Assembly: GCA_047621325.1 (NCBI GenBank)
Contig: JBLHLT010000012.1
Coordinates: 56,677-120,676, forward strand
From: Bermanella sp047621325
GTDB taxonomy: Bacteria > Pseudomonadota > Gammaproteobacteria > Pseudomonadales > Oceanobacteraceae
Direction of reading: 5' to 3'
DNA: 64,000 nucleotides
In this document: positions 8,696 through 18,292 of the stretch, piece by piece
How the letters are laid out: each line of letters starts with the position of its first letter
Numbering within the stretch: position 1 is the stretch's first letter
Notes under the pieces: generated by a model
What the model saw: the letters and a program-made list of their open reading frames with translations, nothing else
What the model was told of the DNA's origin: nothing
The model's database searches: none
Position numbers and translations under genes: made by a program

Positions 8696-8746
8696 CATTA
8701 AGCGCCATAAAGGAATGGTGCTTAATGAATTGCCCCGAAGGGCAAT
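8696..8746 (-). other. Two tandem RNA hairpins at the narI 3' end
   Basis: The stem CATTAAGC...GCTTAATG, with an inner CCAT/ATGG extension, spans 8696-8727. ATTGCCC-CGAA-GGGCAAT spans 8729-8746. They start 15 bases beyond the narI stop. They may stabilise the upstream mRNA. Confidence 0.5.
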
Positions 8747-8761
8747 AAGGTTGAAAGGTAG

Positions 8762-9466
8762 TTAACCTTTTTTCACATTTTGATCGTTTTTAATACGTAC
8801 AATTTGATAGTTGCGGCGGAAGTATTTAACCGGAACGCTCCATACGTGTACTAAACGGCTGAATGGGAATATCAAGAATAAAGACATACCCAACAGTACG
8901 TGCAATTTAAAAATGATATGCACATTTGCAATTGCGGCGGCAGCATCAGCACCTTGGAAAGTCACTATGTTTTGTGCCCAGCTCATTAGTTTTAACATTT
9001 CAGCGCCGTCCATGTGGCCGGTTGAAACGAAAATACTCATTAGTCCCATGATTAACTGTGCGTAAATCAATACCAGAATCAAGTTGTCCATATTTGAGCT
9101 AGACGCTTTAACACGCTCGTTTGTGAAGCGACGAATGATTAAGATAGTCAAACCGTAAAAACAAATCAGACCAAAAAAACCACCCATTGCCATTGCAAAC
9201 ACTTGCTTCATTGGCGCGGTTACGTGCAGAAAGTCCCACACTTGGTGCGGGGTTAGTAGACCAACAAAGTGACCCGCTAATACCGCAATAATCCCCACGT
9301 GAAAAGGCATGCTGCCTTTGCGCAGCATTTTGCTTTCTAGCATTTGGCTTGAGCCGGTTTTCCAGCTGTATTGATCGCGGTCGTAGCGAATTAAGCTACC
9401 AACAACAAACACAGTCAGCGCGATGTAAGGATAAATTCCGAACAATAAATTATTGATAAATTCCAT
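8762..9466 (-). CDS. narI: Respiratory nitrate reductase gamma subunit (cytochrome b)
   Basis: The 234-aa membrane subunit oxidises quinol and passes electrons through two b hemes to NarH. Five hydrophobic segments are visible. Heme ligands H56 and H66 fall exactly where E. coli NarI has them, and the later pair lies in HIIFKLHVLLG...RLVHVWS. It is the last subunit gene of narGHJI; narJ ends 9 bases upstream. It anchors the NarGH dimer to the cytoplasmic face. Confidence 0.97.
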   Translation of the reverse strand: MEFINNLLFGIYPYIALTVFVVGSLIRYDRDQYSWKTGSSQMLESKMLRKGSMPFHVGIIAVLAGHFVGLLTPHQVWDFLHVTAPMKQVFAMAMGGFFGLICFYGLTILIIRRFTNERVKASSSNMDNLILVLIYAQLIMGLMSIFVSTGHMDGAEMLKLMSWAQNIVTFQGADAAAAIANVHIIFKLHVLLGMSLFLIFPFSRLVHVWSVPVKYFRRNYQIVRIKNDQNVKKG

Positions 9467-9475
9467 GATTGGCTC

Positions 9476-10225
9476 CTACCCTTTAACTTCAGATTGTGTA
9501 TGGTTGGCAGGTGTCGGCATTACAATATTCACCGGCATTTCATCCACACGAGATTGTTTACTTGTTGGTTTGCCGTTGCTAGAGCTGCTTGGGCAAGCGC
9601 CGCCGTCAGTGGCATTGCCACCAAAGGTTACCGCTTCATCTTCCCACACTTTATCAATGGCTTCGTTTGTATAATCAGGCTCTTCTTTAGCCACCACCGC
9701 GCGAATTTCTGTCATATCAACAGAGGCTTGGCTGATTTCTAATAGCGCGTTAAACAAACTAGCATAACCACTTTCACGCTCTTCAAGACGTGTCGCTAAG
9801 ATGGCTAGGATGTGACTGACATCCATTAACCAAGCTTTAGCATCTTCACGATCTTGCGTAGATAAAAACTCAAGAAATAACGGAATGTAATCCGGTAGTT
9901 CATTTTTATCTAACGCTAAGCCTGCTAATTTATACTGTTCGATTAAATCGACCATGGCTTGTCCACGGTCACGGCTTTCGCCATGCACGTGTTCAAACAA
10001 CAAAAGTGAGAGGTTACGACCGCGTTCAAACAGTGCGTCGTAATCACTTTGCCAATCTAATAAGTCCAATGCGCATTGCGCTTCTAAAAACTCAGTCATT
10101 GAATTTTTACATTCATCACTTAATGACACGTCAGCACGGATGATCTTTTTAAGATCATCTTTGTGCTGAGCTACCCCCTCCTGGGGGTAGTCCATTAGTG
10201 CGGAGATCACTTTAAATATTTGCAT
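9476..10225 (-). CDS. narJ: Nitrate reductase molybdenum-cofactor assembly chaperone
   Basis: The product is 249 aa. NarJ binds apo-NarG and coordinates insertion of Mo-bisMGD and Fe-S clusters before membrane docking; it is not part of the final enzyme. The family motif LFEHVHGESRDRGQAM is present, followed by LPDYIPLFLEFLS. The C-terminal ~70 residues are acidic, then low-complexity (GACPSSSSNGKPTSK), as in other long NarJ proteins. The start follows AGGAGAG. Its position between narH and narI is the standard order. Confidence 0.96.
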   Translation of the reverse strand: MQIFKVISALMDYPQEGVAQHKDDLKKIIRADVSLSDECKNSMTEFLEAQCALDLLDWQSDYDALFERGRNLSLLLFEHVHGESRDRGQAMVDLIEQYKLAGLALDKNELPDYIPLFLEFLSTQDREDAKAWLMDVSHILAILATRLEERESGYASLFNALLEISQASVDMTEIRAVVAKEEPDYTNEAIDKVWEDEAVTFGGNATDGGACPSSSSNGKPTSKQSRVDEMPVNIVMPTPANHTQSEVKG

Positions 10226-10234
10226 TATGCTCTC

Positions 10235-11794
10235 CTAAACTTTGTTGTTTATATCAGTGCTAAAGGTTGCAGGCTTAACCACTTTAGCTGTCTGCTTTTT
10301 GGCACCAAATAGGTTTAGATCGTTAGTACCGGTTGAGCAGCCATTACCGAAGCTGAAACCACAACCGCTTTTCGCATCATGGGCTTCACCAAAGGTCTCC
10401 TCGGCGTACGCTTTATGGCTTGACGGCACAACGAAACGATCTTCGTAGTTTGCCAATGCCATATAACGGTACATTTCTTCAACTTGGTTTTGTGTAATGC
10501 CAACGTCTTTGAGTACTTGTAAATCTTCAACTTTATCAACGTTTTCAGCACGCTTGTAAGCACGCATGGCGATCATGCGCTCAAGTGCACGAATCACGGG
10601 CGCTTCATCACCCGCTGTTAACAAGTTAGCTAAGTACTTAAGCGGAATACGCAAAGACTTAAGATCAGGAATTTCACCGTTCATACCAACGCCGCCCGCT
10701 TCAACCGCATTTTGGATTGGGCTTAATGGTGGTACATACCAAACCATTGGCAGTGTGCGGTATTCAGGGTGAAGTGGCAGTGCCACTTTCCAGTCCATCG
10801 CCATTTTGTAAACCGGCGAATTTTGCGCCGCAACAATCCAGTTTTCTGGAATGCCTTCTTTACGCGCTTCGGCAATCACCGCTGGATCGTTAGGGTCCAA
10901 AAACATATCGCACTGTGCTTGGTATAAGTCTTTTTCGTTTGGTGTGGCGGCTACTTCTGCAATTTTATCGGCATCATAAAGTAGTACACCTAAGTAACGG
11001 ATACGACCTACACACGTCTCAGAACAAATGGTTGGCTGGCCTGCTTCAATACGTGGGTAGCAGAATAAACATTTTTCTGACTTACCCGTTTTCCAGTTGT
11101 AGTAGATTTTTTTGTACGGGCAAGCCGATACACACATTCTCCAACCACGACATTTGTCTTGGTCAATCAGTACGATGCCGTCTTCTTCACGTTTATAGAT
11201 CGCACCACTTGGGCAAGATGCAGCACACGTAGGATTCAGACAGTGCTCACATAAACGTGGCAAGTACATCATGAATGTATTCTCAAACTGACCAAGCATG
11301 TCCGTTTGCATGTTGTCGAAGTTTTTATCTTTTTTACGTTTTTTAAATTCAGTCCCTAGAATTTCTTCCCAGTTTGGGCCCCATTCAATTTTCTCCATGC
11401 GCTTGCCAGTGATCAAAGAACGCGGGCGAGCAACCGGTTGGTGTTTACTTTCACCGGCTGTGTGCAGGTGTTGGTAATCGAAATCAAACGGCTCATAGTA
11501 GTCATCAATTTCTGGTAAATCTGGGTTAGCAAAAATGTTAGCCAAGATGCGGTGCTTACCACCGATTTTTGGTTGCAGCTTGCCGTTTTTAACTTCCCAG
11601 CCGCCTTTCCATTTTTCTTGGTTTTCCCATTCTTTAGGGAAGCCAATACCAGGTTTGGTTTCTACGTTGTTGAACCATGCGTACTCAACCCCTTCACGGG
11701 ATGTCCATACGTTTTTACAAGTGATAGAGCATGTGTGACAACCGATACATTTATCAAGGTTGAGGACCATGCCAATTTGTGCACGTAATTTCAT
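10235..11794 (-). CDS. narH: Respiratory nitrate reductase beta subunit (Fe-S)
   Basis: The product is 519 aa. I chose ATG 11794 (MKLRAQIGMVLNLDKCIGC) rather than an upstream in-frame codon because AGGAG in the end of narG precedes it and the family starts here. Four Cys groups hold three [4Fe-4S] clusters and one [3Fe-4S] cluster: CIGCHTCSITC at C16-C26, CEHCLNPTCAASCP, CRGWRMCVSACP (Trp in place of a Cys, the [3Fe-4S] signature), and CLFCYP...CSETCVGR. It relays electrons from NarI to NarG. One base separates it from narG. Confidence 0.97.
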   Translation of the reverse strand: MKLRAQIGMVLNLDKCIGCHTCSITCKNVWTSREGVEYAWFNNVETKPGIGFPKEWENQEKWKGGWEVKNGKLQPKIGGKHRILANIFANPDLPEIDDYYEPFDFDYQHLHTAGESKHQPVARPRSLITGKRMEKIEWGPNWEEILGTEFKKRKKDKNFDNMQTDMLGQFENTFMMYLPRLCEHCLNPTCAASCPSGAIYKREEDGIVLIDQDKCRGWRMCVSACPYKKIYYNWKTGKSEKCLFCYPRIEAGQPTICSETCVGRIRYLGVLLYDADKIAEVAATPNEKDLYQAQCDMFLDPNDPAVIAEARKEGIPENWIVAAQNSPVYKMAMDWKVALPLHPEYRTLPMVWYVPPLSPIQNAVEAGGVGMNGEIPDLKSLRIPLKYLANLLTAGDEAPVIRALERMIAMRAYKRAENVDKVEDLQVLKDVGITQNQVEEMYRYMALANYEDRFVVPSSHKAYAEETFGEAHDAKSGCGFSFGNGCSTGTNDLNLFGAKKQTAKVVKPATFSTDINNKV

Positions 11795-11795
11795 A

Positions 11796-14700
11796 TTACT
11801 TCTCCTCAGCCTTGTGCTCTTCGCCATCTAACCAATCAACTTTGCTCATCTTACGCAAGATGACAAATTCATCGCGATTACAACCCACCGTACCGTAGTA
11901 GTTAAAGCCGTAAGATTGTTGTGCATACCCACCAATCATGTGAGTCGGTTTCATTACCGCACGGGTAACTGAGTTATGAATACCGCCACGAGTTCTTGTG
12001 GTTTCGGCACCTGGCACGTTTACGATACGTTCTTGTGCGTGGTACATCATGCTCATGCCTTCCGGTACACGTTGCGATACAACCGCACGAGCTGCTAGCG
12101 CACCGTTGACGTTAAATACTTCGATCCAATCGTTATCTTCAACGCCTGCTTTCTTCGCATCAATCTCACTGATCCACACAATTGGGCCACCACGAGAAAG
12201 GGTAAGCATCAATAAGTTGTCAGAGTAAGTTGAGTGGATACCCCATTTTTGGTGTGGTGTAATCCAGTTCAGTACGATCTCGGTATTACCGTTCGACTTC
12301 TTGTTCATGATGGGTTGAACAGTTTTTAAGTTGATTGGTGGCTTATACGAAACATGGTTTTCACCAAAGTCGCGCATCCACTCGTGATCCATATAAAACT
12401 GTTGACGACCCGTTAGTGTTCTCCAAGGGATGTCTTCATGCACGTTTGTATAACCTGCGTTATAAGATACGTGTTCATCTTCAAGACCTGACCAAGTTGG
12501 TGAAGAAATAATCTTACGTGGTTGCGCTTGAATATCGCGGAAGCGAATTTTTTCTTCTTGCTTAGGTTTAGCCAAGTGGGTGTGGTCAATACCGGTGAAC
12601 TCACCCAATGCTTCCCATGCTTTAACCGCAACTGCACCATTTGTTTCTGGGGCTAGGGCTAAAATCACTTCGGCCGCATCAATGGCGCTTTCAATGTTTG
12701 GACGACCTTTAGCAGGGCCATCTAGTTTTTTGTAGTTAAGCTCGCCTAGTAGCGCGATCTCGTCATCGGTATTCCAAGAAATACCTTTACCGCCGTTACC
12801 TTGTGTATCAAGTAGCGGGCCTAACGAGGTGAAGCGTTCGTAGGTGTCTGGGTAGTGACGTTCAACCACCAGTAAGTGTGGTGCCGTACGACCAGGAATT
12901 AACTCACACTCGCCTTTCCACCATGCTTTCACTTCGCCGTATGGGTTCGACAATTCAGCAGGGGTGTCGTGCAAGGTTGGTAGCGTTACAAGATCTTTTT
13001 CTACGCCTAGGTGACCGTCACAGGCTTTCGAGAATTGTTTGGCGATGCCTTTGAAAATATCCCAGTCAGAACGCGCTTCCCAAGCAGGATCAGCCGCTTT
13101 AGAAAGAGGGTGAATGAATGGGTGCATGTCAGACGTATTCATATCGTCTTTTTCGTACCACGTTGCAGTCGGCAGAACGATGTCTGAGTACAAACAAGTC
13201 GTCGACATACGGAAATCTAATGTGACCAATAGATCTAACTTACCTTCAGCCGGTGTGTCATGCCATTTCACATCTTGAGGTTTGGTTTCGTTAGCTTCGC
13301 CTAAATCTTTACCCATTAAGCCGTGTTTAGTGCCTAACAAGTGACGCAGCATGTATTCGTGCCCCTTACCAGATGAACCTAGTAAGTTAGAACGCCAAAT
13401 GAACATGTTACGAGGGAAGTTTTGTGGTGCATCTGGATCTTCACACGCAAATTTCAAATCACCTGATTTAAGTTGTTTCACAGTGTAGTCAGCAGGAGAC
13501 ATGCCGGCTTGCTCAGCATCTTTACACAGTTTTAACGGGTTCATGTCTAATTGTGGTGCAGACGGTAACCAACCCATGCGCTCAGCGCGGGTGTTGAAAT
13601 CGATGATAGAGCCAGACCATTTTTCTTTGTTAGCCAGTGGCGAAATCACTTCCTGCATAGAAAGTTTTTCGTAGCGCCATTGGTTCGCATGATTATAGAA
13701 GAATGACGTACCGTTCATGTGGCGGGGTGGTTTCTGCCAATCCAAACCAAATGCAAGTGGCTGCCAACCGGTTTGTGGACGCAGTTTTTCTTGACCTACA
13801 TAGTGAGCCCAACCACCGCCAGACTGACCAATACAACCACACAACATTAACATGTTGATTAGGCCGCGGTAGCTCATGTCCATGTGATACCAATGGTTAA
13901 GTGCTGCACCCACAATCACCATAGAACGACCGCGCGTTTTGGCCGCGGTGCTGGCGAATTCGCGCGCGATTTGAATAACCAATTTAGGGTCAACGCCCGT
14001 TACACGTTTTTGCCATGCAGGCGTGTACGGTACATCGTCTTCATAAGAAGACGCGACGTTCTTGCCACCGTAGCCGTTATCAACACCGTAGTTTGCAACG
14101 GTTAAATCAAAAACAGTAGTAACCAGCGCGTCATCACCGTTAGCCAGTTTGATGCGTTTTGCAGGGATGTTACGTTGCAAAATTTCATCATGTTCGGTGT
14201 GATCGTAGTATTTGTGTTCGTGTTCGTTTTGCGCGGTCGCAAAGTAAGGGAAACCAACTGAAACGATTTCATCATGGCCTTCTTTTAAACTTAATTTAAG
14301 CTTAATGTTTTCGCCTGTTTTGCCGTCTAGTTGTAGCGTATTCCACTTGCCTTTTTCGCCCCAGCGGTAACCGATAGAACCGTTTGGTGAAACCAACTGA
14401 TTGCTGTCTTCATTAATCGCGATGGTTTTCCATTCAGGGTTGTTGTCTTCGCCAAGATTGTTGGCCAAGTCAGCTGCACGTAAGAAACGGCCTTGCGTAT
14501 AGTTGTCGCCATCTTTATCCAAGATAACCAAATTAGGCATGTCGGATTTTTCACGTAAATATTCAGCGAAATATTCAGGCTGATTGTCGACGTGGAATTC
14601 TTTAATGATAACGTGACCAAAAGCCATGGCTAATGCGGCATCAGTACCCTGTTTAGGGGCTAACCAGTTATCACCAAATTTAGAGGCTTCAGAGTAATCG

Positions 14701-15548
14701 GAGGTGATGACGCAGGTTTTAGTACCTTTATAACGCGCTTCTGTTAAGAAGTGAGCATCAGGGGTACGAGTTTGTGGCACGTTAGAACCCCAAACAATGA
14801 TGTAGTTAGAGTTATACCAGTCAGCGGATTCAGGTACGTCTGTTTGCTCGCCCCAAATTTGCGGAGACGCAGGTGGTAAATCGCAGTACCAATCGTAGAA
14901 GCTCAAGCAGTGGCCACCGATCAAAGAAAGGTAACGTGAGCCAGCCGCGTAAGACACCATCGACATCGCCGGAATTGGCGAGAAACCCATGATACGGTCA
15001 GGGCCAAATTCTTTTGTTGTGTACACGTTTGCCGCAGCAATAATTTCGTTCACTTCGTCCCAATCTGCACGTACAAAACCACCCATACCGCGGCTTTCTT
15101 TGTACTGCTTCGTTTTTGCAGGATCCGTAACGATAGACGCCCATGCATCAACTGGGTCTGCGTGTTGCAGTTTTGCGGCGCGATAAAGCTTAATTAAAGA
15201 TTTACGAACTTTTGGATATTTTAAACGGTTAGCACTGTACACATACCAAGAGTAGCTTGCGCCACGAGGACAACCACGAGGCTCGTGGTTCGGTAAATCT
15301 GGGCGGGTACGTGGGTAATCGGTTTGTTGAGTTTCCCAAGTGATCAGGCCGTCTTTCACGTAAACCTTCCAGCTACAAGAACCCGTACAGTTTACCCCGT
15401 GGGTAGAACGTACAACTTTATCGTGCTGCCAGCGCTTACGATAGCCATCTTCCCACTGACGATCTTCATTGGTCGTGGTGCCATGGCCGTCAGAAAACTC
15501 ACCTTGCTTGCGTTTAAAAAACTGAAGCCGATCGAGAAATTGACTCAT
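11796..15548 (-). CDS. narG: Respiratory nitrate reductase alpha subunit (Mo-bisMGD)
   Basis: The product is 1250 aa, full length for membrane-bound NarG. It reduces nitrate to nitrite at Mo-bisMGD on the cytoplasmic side. The FS0 cluster ligands H50, C54, C58 and C93 match E. coli numbering exactly. The segment FYDWYCDLPPASPQ carries the expected Asp ligand to Mo. There is no Tat signal but the usual vestigial N-terminus. The start follows AAGGAGAGAGT. It is the first gene of narGHJI and is preceded by an FNR box and a NarL-type palindrome in the region shared with narX. Confidence 0.98.
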   Translation of the reverse strand: MSQFLDRLQFFKRKQGEFSDGHGTTTNEDRQWEDGYRKRWQHDKVVRSTHGVNCTGSCSWKVYVKDGLITWETQQTDYPRTRPDLPNHEPRGCPRGASYSWYVYSANRLKYPKVRKSLIKLYRAAKLQHADPVDAWASIVTDPAKTKQYKESRGMGGFVRADWDEVNEIIAAANVYTTKEFGPDRIMGFSPIPAMSMVSYAAGSRYLSLIGGHCLSFYDWYCDLPPASPQIWGEQTDVPESADWYNSNYIIVWGSNVPQTRTPDAHFLTEARYKGTKTCVITSDYSEASKFGDNWLAPKQGTDAALAMAFGHVIIKEFHVDNQPEYFAEYLREKSDMPNLVILDKDGDNYTQGRFLRAADLANNLGEDNNPEWKTIAINEDSNQLVSPNGSIGYRWGEKGKWNTLQLDGKTGENIKLKLSLKEGHDEIVSVGFPYFATAQNEHEHKYYDHTEHDEILQRNIPAKRIKLANGDDALVTTVFDLTVANYGVDNGYGGKNVASSYEDDVPYTPAWQKRVTGVDPKLVIQIAREFASTAAKTRGRSMVIVGAALNHWYHMDMSYRGLINMLMLCGCIGQSGGGWAHYVGQEKLRPQTGWQPLAFGLDWQKPPRHMNGTSFFYNHANQWRYEKLSMQEVISPLANKEKWSGSIIDFNTRAERMGWLPSAPQLDMNPLKLCKDAEQAGMSPADYTVKQLKSGDLKFACEDPDAPQNFPRNMFIWRSNLLGSSGKGHEYMLRHLLGTKHGLMGKDLGEANETKPQDVKWHDTPAEGKLDLLVTLDFRMSTTCLYSDIVLPTATWYEKDDMNTSDMHPFIHPLSKAADPAWEARSDWDIFKGIAKQFSKACDGHLGVEKDLVTLPTLHDTPAELSNPYGEVKAWWKGECELIPGRTAPHLLVVERHYPDTYERFTSLGPLLDTQGNGGKGISWNTDDEIALLGELNYKKLDGPAKGRPNIESAIDAAEVILALAPETNGAVAVKAWEALGEFTGIDHTHLAKPKQEEKIRFRDIQAQPRKIISSPTWSGLEDEHVSYNAGYTNVHEDIPWRTLTGRQQFYMDHEWMRDFGENHVSYKPPINLKTVQPIMNKKSNGNTEIVLNWITPHQKWGIHSTYSDNLLMLTLSRGGPIVWISEIDAKKAGVEDNDWIEVFNVNGALAARAVVSQRVPEGMSMMYHAQERIVNVPGAETTRTRGGIHNSVTRAVMKPTHMIGGYAQQSYGFNYYGTVGCNRDEFVILRKMSKVDWLDGEEHKAEEK

Positions 15549-15613
15549 ACTCTCTCCTTAATCTTTTGCTCTTATGATTGGGCAAAATGACAATTAATTT
15601 ATGTACCGAAAAG

Positions 15614-15656
15614 ACTATAGAGCTTTTAAATGCCCCCTATACTTGATGTAGGTCAA
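15614..15656 (-). promoter_or_regulatory. Predicted FNR-dependent narG promoter
   Basis: TTGAT-GTAG-GTCAA (15643-15656) differs from the FNR consensus at one base. On the minus strand a -10-like TATAGT lies at 15619-15614. If transcription begins near 15608, the FNR site is centred at -41.5, the classic class II activator position, with no separate -35 box needed. Confidence 0.7.
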
Positions 15657-15688
15657 GGTAGTGCTTTGAGCACTGCGTTAGGGGGATG

Positions 15689-15714
15689 CACTCTACTCAC
15701 AAGTGAGTAGAGTG
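15689..15714. promoter_or_regulatory. 26-bp palindrome containing a NarL 7-2-7 site
   Basis: Perfect 12-bp arms CACTCTACTCAC / GTGAGTAGAGTG are separated by AA. The inner part reads TACTCAC-AA-GTGAGTA, the 7-2-7 inverted heptamer arrangement bound by NarL/NarP (six of seven consensus bases in each half). It is centred about 93 bases upstream of the inferred narG start and 88 bases before the narX start codon, so it could serve both. Confidence 0.65.
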
Positions 15715-15788
15715 GTTAACCCATAAGGTTTTAAATTTAGTGCCTAAAAAGACAATTAAGCAGGTAGAATGAATAATTCGAAAATAAA

Positions 15789-17630
15789 ATGAAACTTGGC
15801 ATGTTTGTAAAGATTAAAAACTCCATCGTGTTTCGTATTGGCGCCATGCTTACAGCCATGACTGCGTTGGCCATATTGACGATGTTCTCCTCGTTCATAA
15901 TTTCTGAAATGGCAGACAACGATGCCTCGGCAATTAACCTCTCTGGCTCATTACGCCAGCATAGTTATATTATGCTCAGCAACGCGCTGATTAAAAATGA
16001 AGATGCGCATTTTCATAGCATCACAGAAGAACGTTTCACCGAATTCGAAAAAATACTAAAGCACCCTGTCTTAATAAACCAAGTGAATAGTCAATCTGGC
16101 AGTCACCTAACCAACTTATATAAACAAGTTGAAGACGATTGGTTTTTACATATTCGCCCTATGTTTGAATCGTTTACAACGAACCCGTCTGATGACGCTA
16201 TTTTAGTTAGCCGAATTGAAGTGTTTGTGAGCAAAATTGATGCATTGGTGTTTGAGTATCAAAAAGAAGCCGAAGCAAAAATTGAATGGTTACGCATCAT
16301 TCAAGTGCTGGCTTTATTCATGACACTTATTTTGGTGTATGTGGCCATGACGAATATTTATGTACACATCGAGCAACCGCTGGCATTACTAACAGAATTA
16401 GCCATTAAAATTAAAGATGGTCAATTAGGCGAAAAAATAAAATTAAACAGCAAAGATGAATTAGGGGTGCTGGCCAGTGCGTTTAATTCAATGAGTGAAA
16501 ATCTAAGTAAGGTTTATGATGACTTAGAATTAGCGGTTGAAGGTAAAACCCGAGAATTAAAACGCAGTAATGATGCCCTTATTTTTTTATTTAAAACGGC
16601 TAGAAATATTAATGAGCCAGATTTTGATTATAACTTTCAGCCTGTACTGGACGAAGTCTCTTTTTTAACCGGATTAAAAGACATGGACTTATGTTTAAGC
16701 ACGCCAGAGTCCGTAGTGCCTTATATACATATGTTGTCATTAGAGGATGGGCCTGAGCGGCAGAACTGCGACGGTGCACATTGTGAAAGTTGTAAGGGTG
16801 ACAGCTGCTTTGTGACGGAAGCAAAATCCGGTTACGAAATTAAATTTCCATTAGTGCAAGATGAACAAAATTTTGGTGTGCTTGTGGTGCGGGTTCCTTT
16901 TAATCAAGCGTTAGATGCTTGGCAGCATCAATTATTACAATCGGTAGCGGACCAAATATCAGTGGCATTAAGTTTACGTAATCAAGAAAACCAAGATAGA
17001 CGAGTATCATTGTTAAATGAACGTACCATCATTGCACGTGAATTACATGATTCATTGGCGCAATCACTGTCGTATTTAAAAATTCAAGTGACTCGATTAC
17101 AAAAAGCACATGACAAAGGTGTAGAGGCGGACGTGTTTCAAGAACTGATGGACGAAATCAAAGAAGGTTTGTCATCTGCGTATCGTCAATTACGAGAACT
17201 GCTATCAACGTTTCGTCTACAAATTGATGGTTCAGGTTTAAAAGGCGCATTACTTGATACCGTAACAAAAATGCAAACCCGCAGCGATATGAACATACAG
17301 CTGAATTTTGCAATAGACTCTATACCGCTGACACCCAATGAAGAGATCCATCTTTTGCAGGTGGCAAAAGAATCATTACAGAATGCCGTGCACCACTCCA
17401 AGGGCAGCACCGTCACACTGGATTTACAGTGTCATGACAAAAAAATCACACTTAAAGTATGTGATGATGGTATTGGTATTTCTGATGACCCAGAAAAAAT
17501 GAATCACTATGGCTTGGCCATTATGAAAGAACGCAGTAAACATCTTAATGGTGCACTAAAACTTTATCGTCAACAACAAGGGGGAACCTGTGTCGAAATG
17601 CAATTTACCCCAAATGAGCTGGCCCCGTAA
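15789..17630 (+). CDS. narX: Nitrate/nitrite sensor histidine kinase NarX
   Basis: The product is 613 aa. It has an N-terminal transmembrane helix (about 15-40), a periplasmic P-box DASAINLSGSLRQHSY that binds nitrate/nitrite, a second helix (about 170-190) and a HAMP domain. A central GAF-like region follows with a Cys cluster (CDGAHCESCKGDSC), as in NarX-type kinases. The HisKA_3 motif RELHDSLAQSLSYL has phospho-acceptor His at 420, and the HATPase domain keeps its N and G boxes (NAVHHS, DDGIGI, GLAIMKER). It phosphorylates NarL. It is divergent from narG; narL itself lies 7 kb away, which is unusual. The ribosome-binding site is weak. Confidence 0.95.
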   Translation: MKLGMFVKIKNSIVFRIGAMLTAMTALAILTMFSSFIISEMADNDASAINLSGSLRQHSYIMLSNALIKNEDAHFHSITEERFTEFEKILKHPVLINQVNSQSGSHLTNLYKQVEDDWFLHIRPMFESFTTNPSDDAILVSRIEVFVSKIDALVFEYQKEAEAKIEWLRIIQVLALFMTLILVYVAMTNIYVHIEQPLALLTELAIKIKDGQLGEKIKLNSKDELGVLASAFNSMSENLSKVYDDLELAVEGKTRELKRSNDALIFLFKTARNINEPDFDYNFQPVLDEVSFLTGLKDMDLCLSTPESVVPYIHMLSLEDGPERQNCDGAHCESCKGDSCFVTEAKSGYEIKFPLVQDEQNFGVLVVRVPFNQALDAWQHQLLQSVADQISVALSLRNQENQDRRVSLLNERTIIARELHDSLAQSLSYLKIQVTRLQKAHDKGVEADVFQELMDEIKEGLSSAYRQLRELLSTFRLQIDGSGLKGALLDTVTKMQTRSDMNIQLNFAIDSIPLTPNEEIHLLQVAKESLQNAVHHSKGSTVTLDLQCHDKKITLKVCDDGIGISDDPEKMNHYGLAIMKERSKHLNGALKLYRQQQGGTCVEMQFTPNELAP

Positions 17631-17722
17631 CGCTCTATAATAATAAATGACGATTAAATGGGTTTTATTTTATTTTGTTTGCTGTGAGTTAACCGTCGCT
17701 ACCATGAAAGGGGAGTAGTATC

Positions 17723-18208
17723 GTGAGCAATATTGCATTACTAAAAGCAAAAGACATCATGACAGAAGATGTATTAATGGCCTATGAAGGTTGGTCTATC
17801 AAGCGCCTGTCGTCTTTCTTTATTAAAAACCGCATATCCGGTGCGCCGGTTATCGCCAGTGACCATAGTTTAGTGGGCGTGGTGACCGCTACCGACCTAG
17901 TGAACTTTGAAGGCAAAAGCGATAGTGAAAAATCGCAGCTTTTAAAAGACATTTATGATGAGTTTGTTGGCATGAACTATGATGAAAAAACCATGCTGAG
18001 TTTATCTGCAAAAGCGGATGAAAATTGCACCGTCAATCAAGTCATGACACCAAAAGTCGTTCAAATAGATGAAGACACACTGGTGGTTGATGTCGCAAAA
18101 ACGATGTTGGAATCGGGCATTCGTAGAATATTCGTGACCAAAAACGGCATCATGTCTGGCGTAATCTCGACCAACAATATGCTAAAGGTTGTTAGTCAGT
18201 TGAACTAA
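17723..18208 (+). CDS. CBS-domain pair protein
   Basis: The 161-aa protein consists almost only of two CBS motifs: about residues 8-62 (KAKDIMTEDVLMAYEG...GAPVIASDHSLVGVVTATDLV) and 103-158 (VNQVMTPKVVQIDEDT...IRRIFVTKNGIMSGVIS). CBS pairs bind adenine nucleotides and act as energy or redox-linked regulators; the ligand here is unknown. It starts at GTG 17723 after GGGGAG. It sits 92 bases after narX and is closed by a strong terminator, so it may share the narX transcript. Confidence 0.88.
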   Translation: MSNIALLKAKDIMTEDVLMAYEGWSIKRLSSFFIKNRISGAPVIASDHSLVGVVTATDLVNFEGKSDSEKSQLLKDIYDEFVGMNYDEKTMLSLSAKADENCTVNQVMTPKVVQIDEDTLVVDVAKTMLESGIRRIFVTKNGIMSGVISTNNMLKVVSQLN

Positions 18209-18235
18209 TTTAACAATGACAAATAAGCCTAATAA

Positions 18236-18271
18236 CAAGATGCCCAGCTTAGATTGGGCATCTTGCTTTTT
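18236..18271 (+). terminator. Rho-independent terminator after the CBS gene
   Basis: Perfect 11-bp stem CAAGATGCCCA / TGGGCATCTTG with an 8-nt loop, followed by CTTTTT. It separates narX-CBS from the CopD-like gene. Confidence 0.88.
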
Positions 18272-18292
18272 ATATATTAGAACGGGTGAGTT

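Noticed and set aside
11795..11827. Longer NarH overlapping narG
   Set aside because: The family begins at MKLRAQIGM, with AGGAG directly upstream of ATG 11794.
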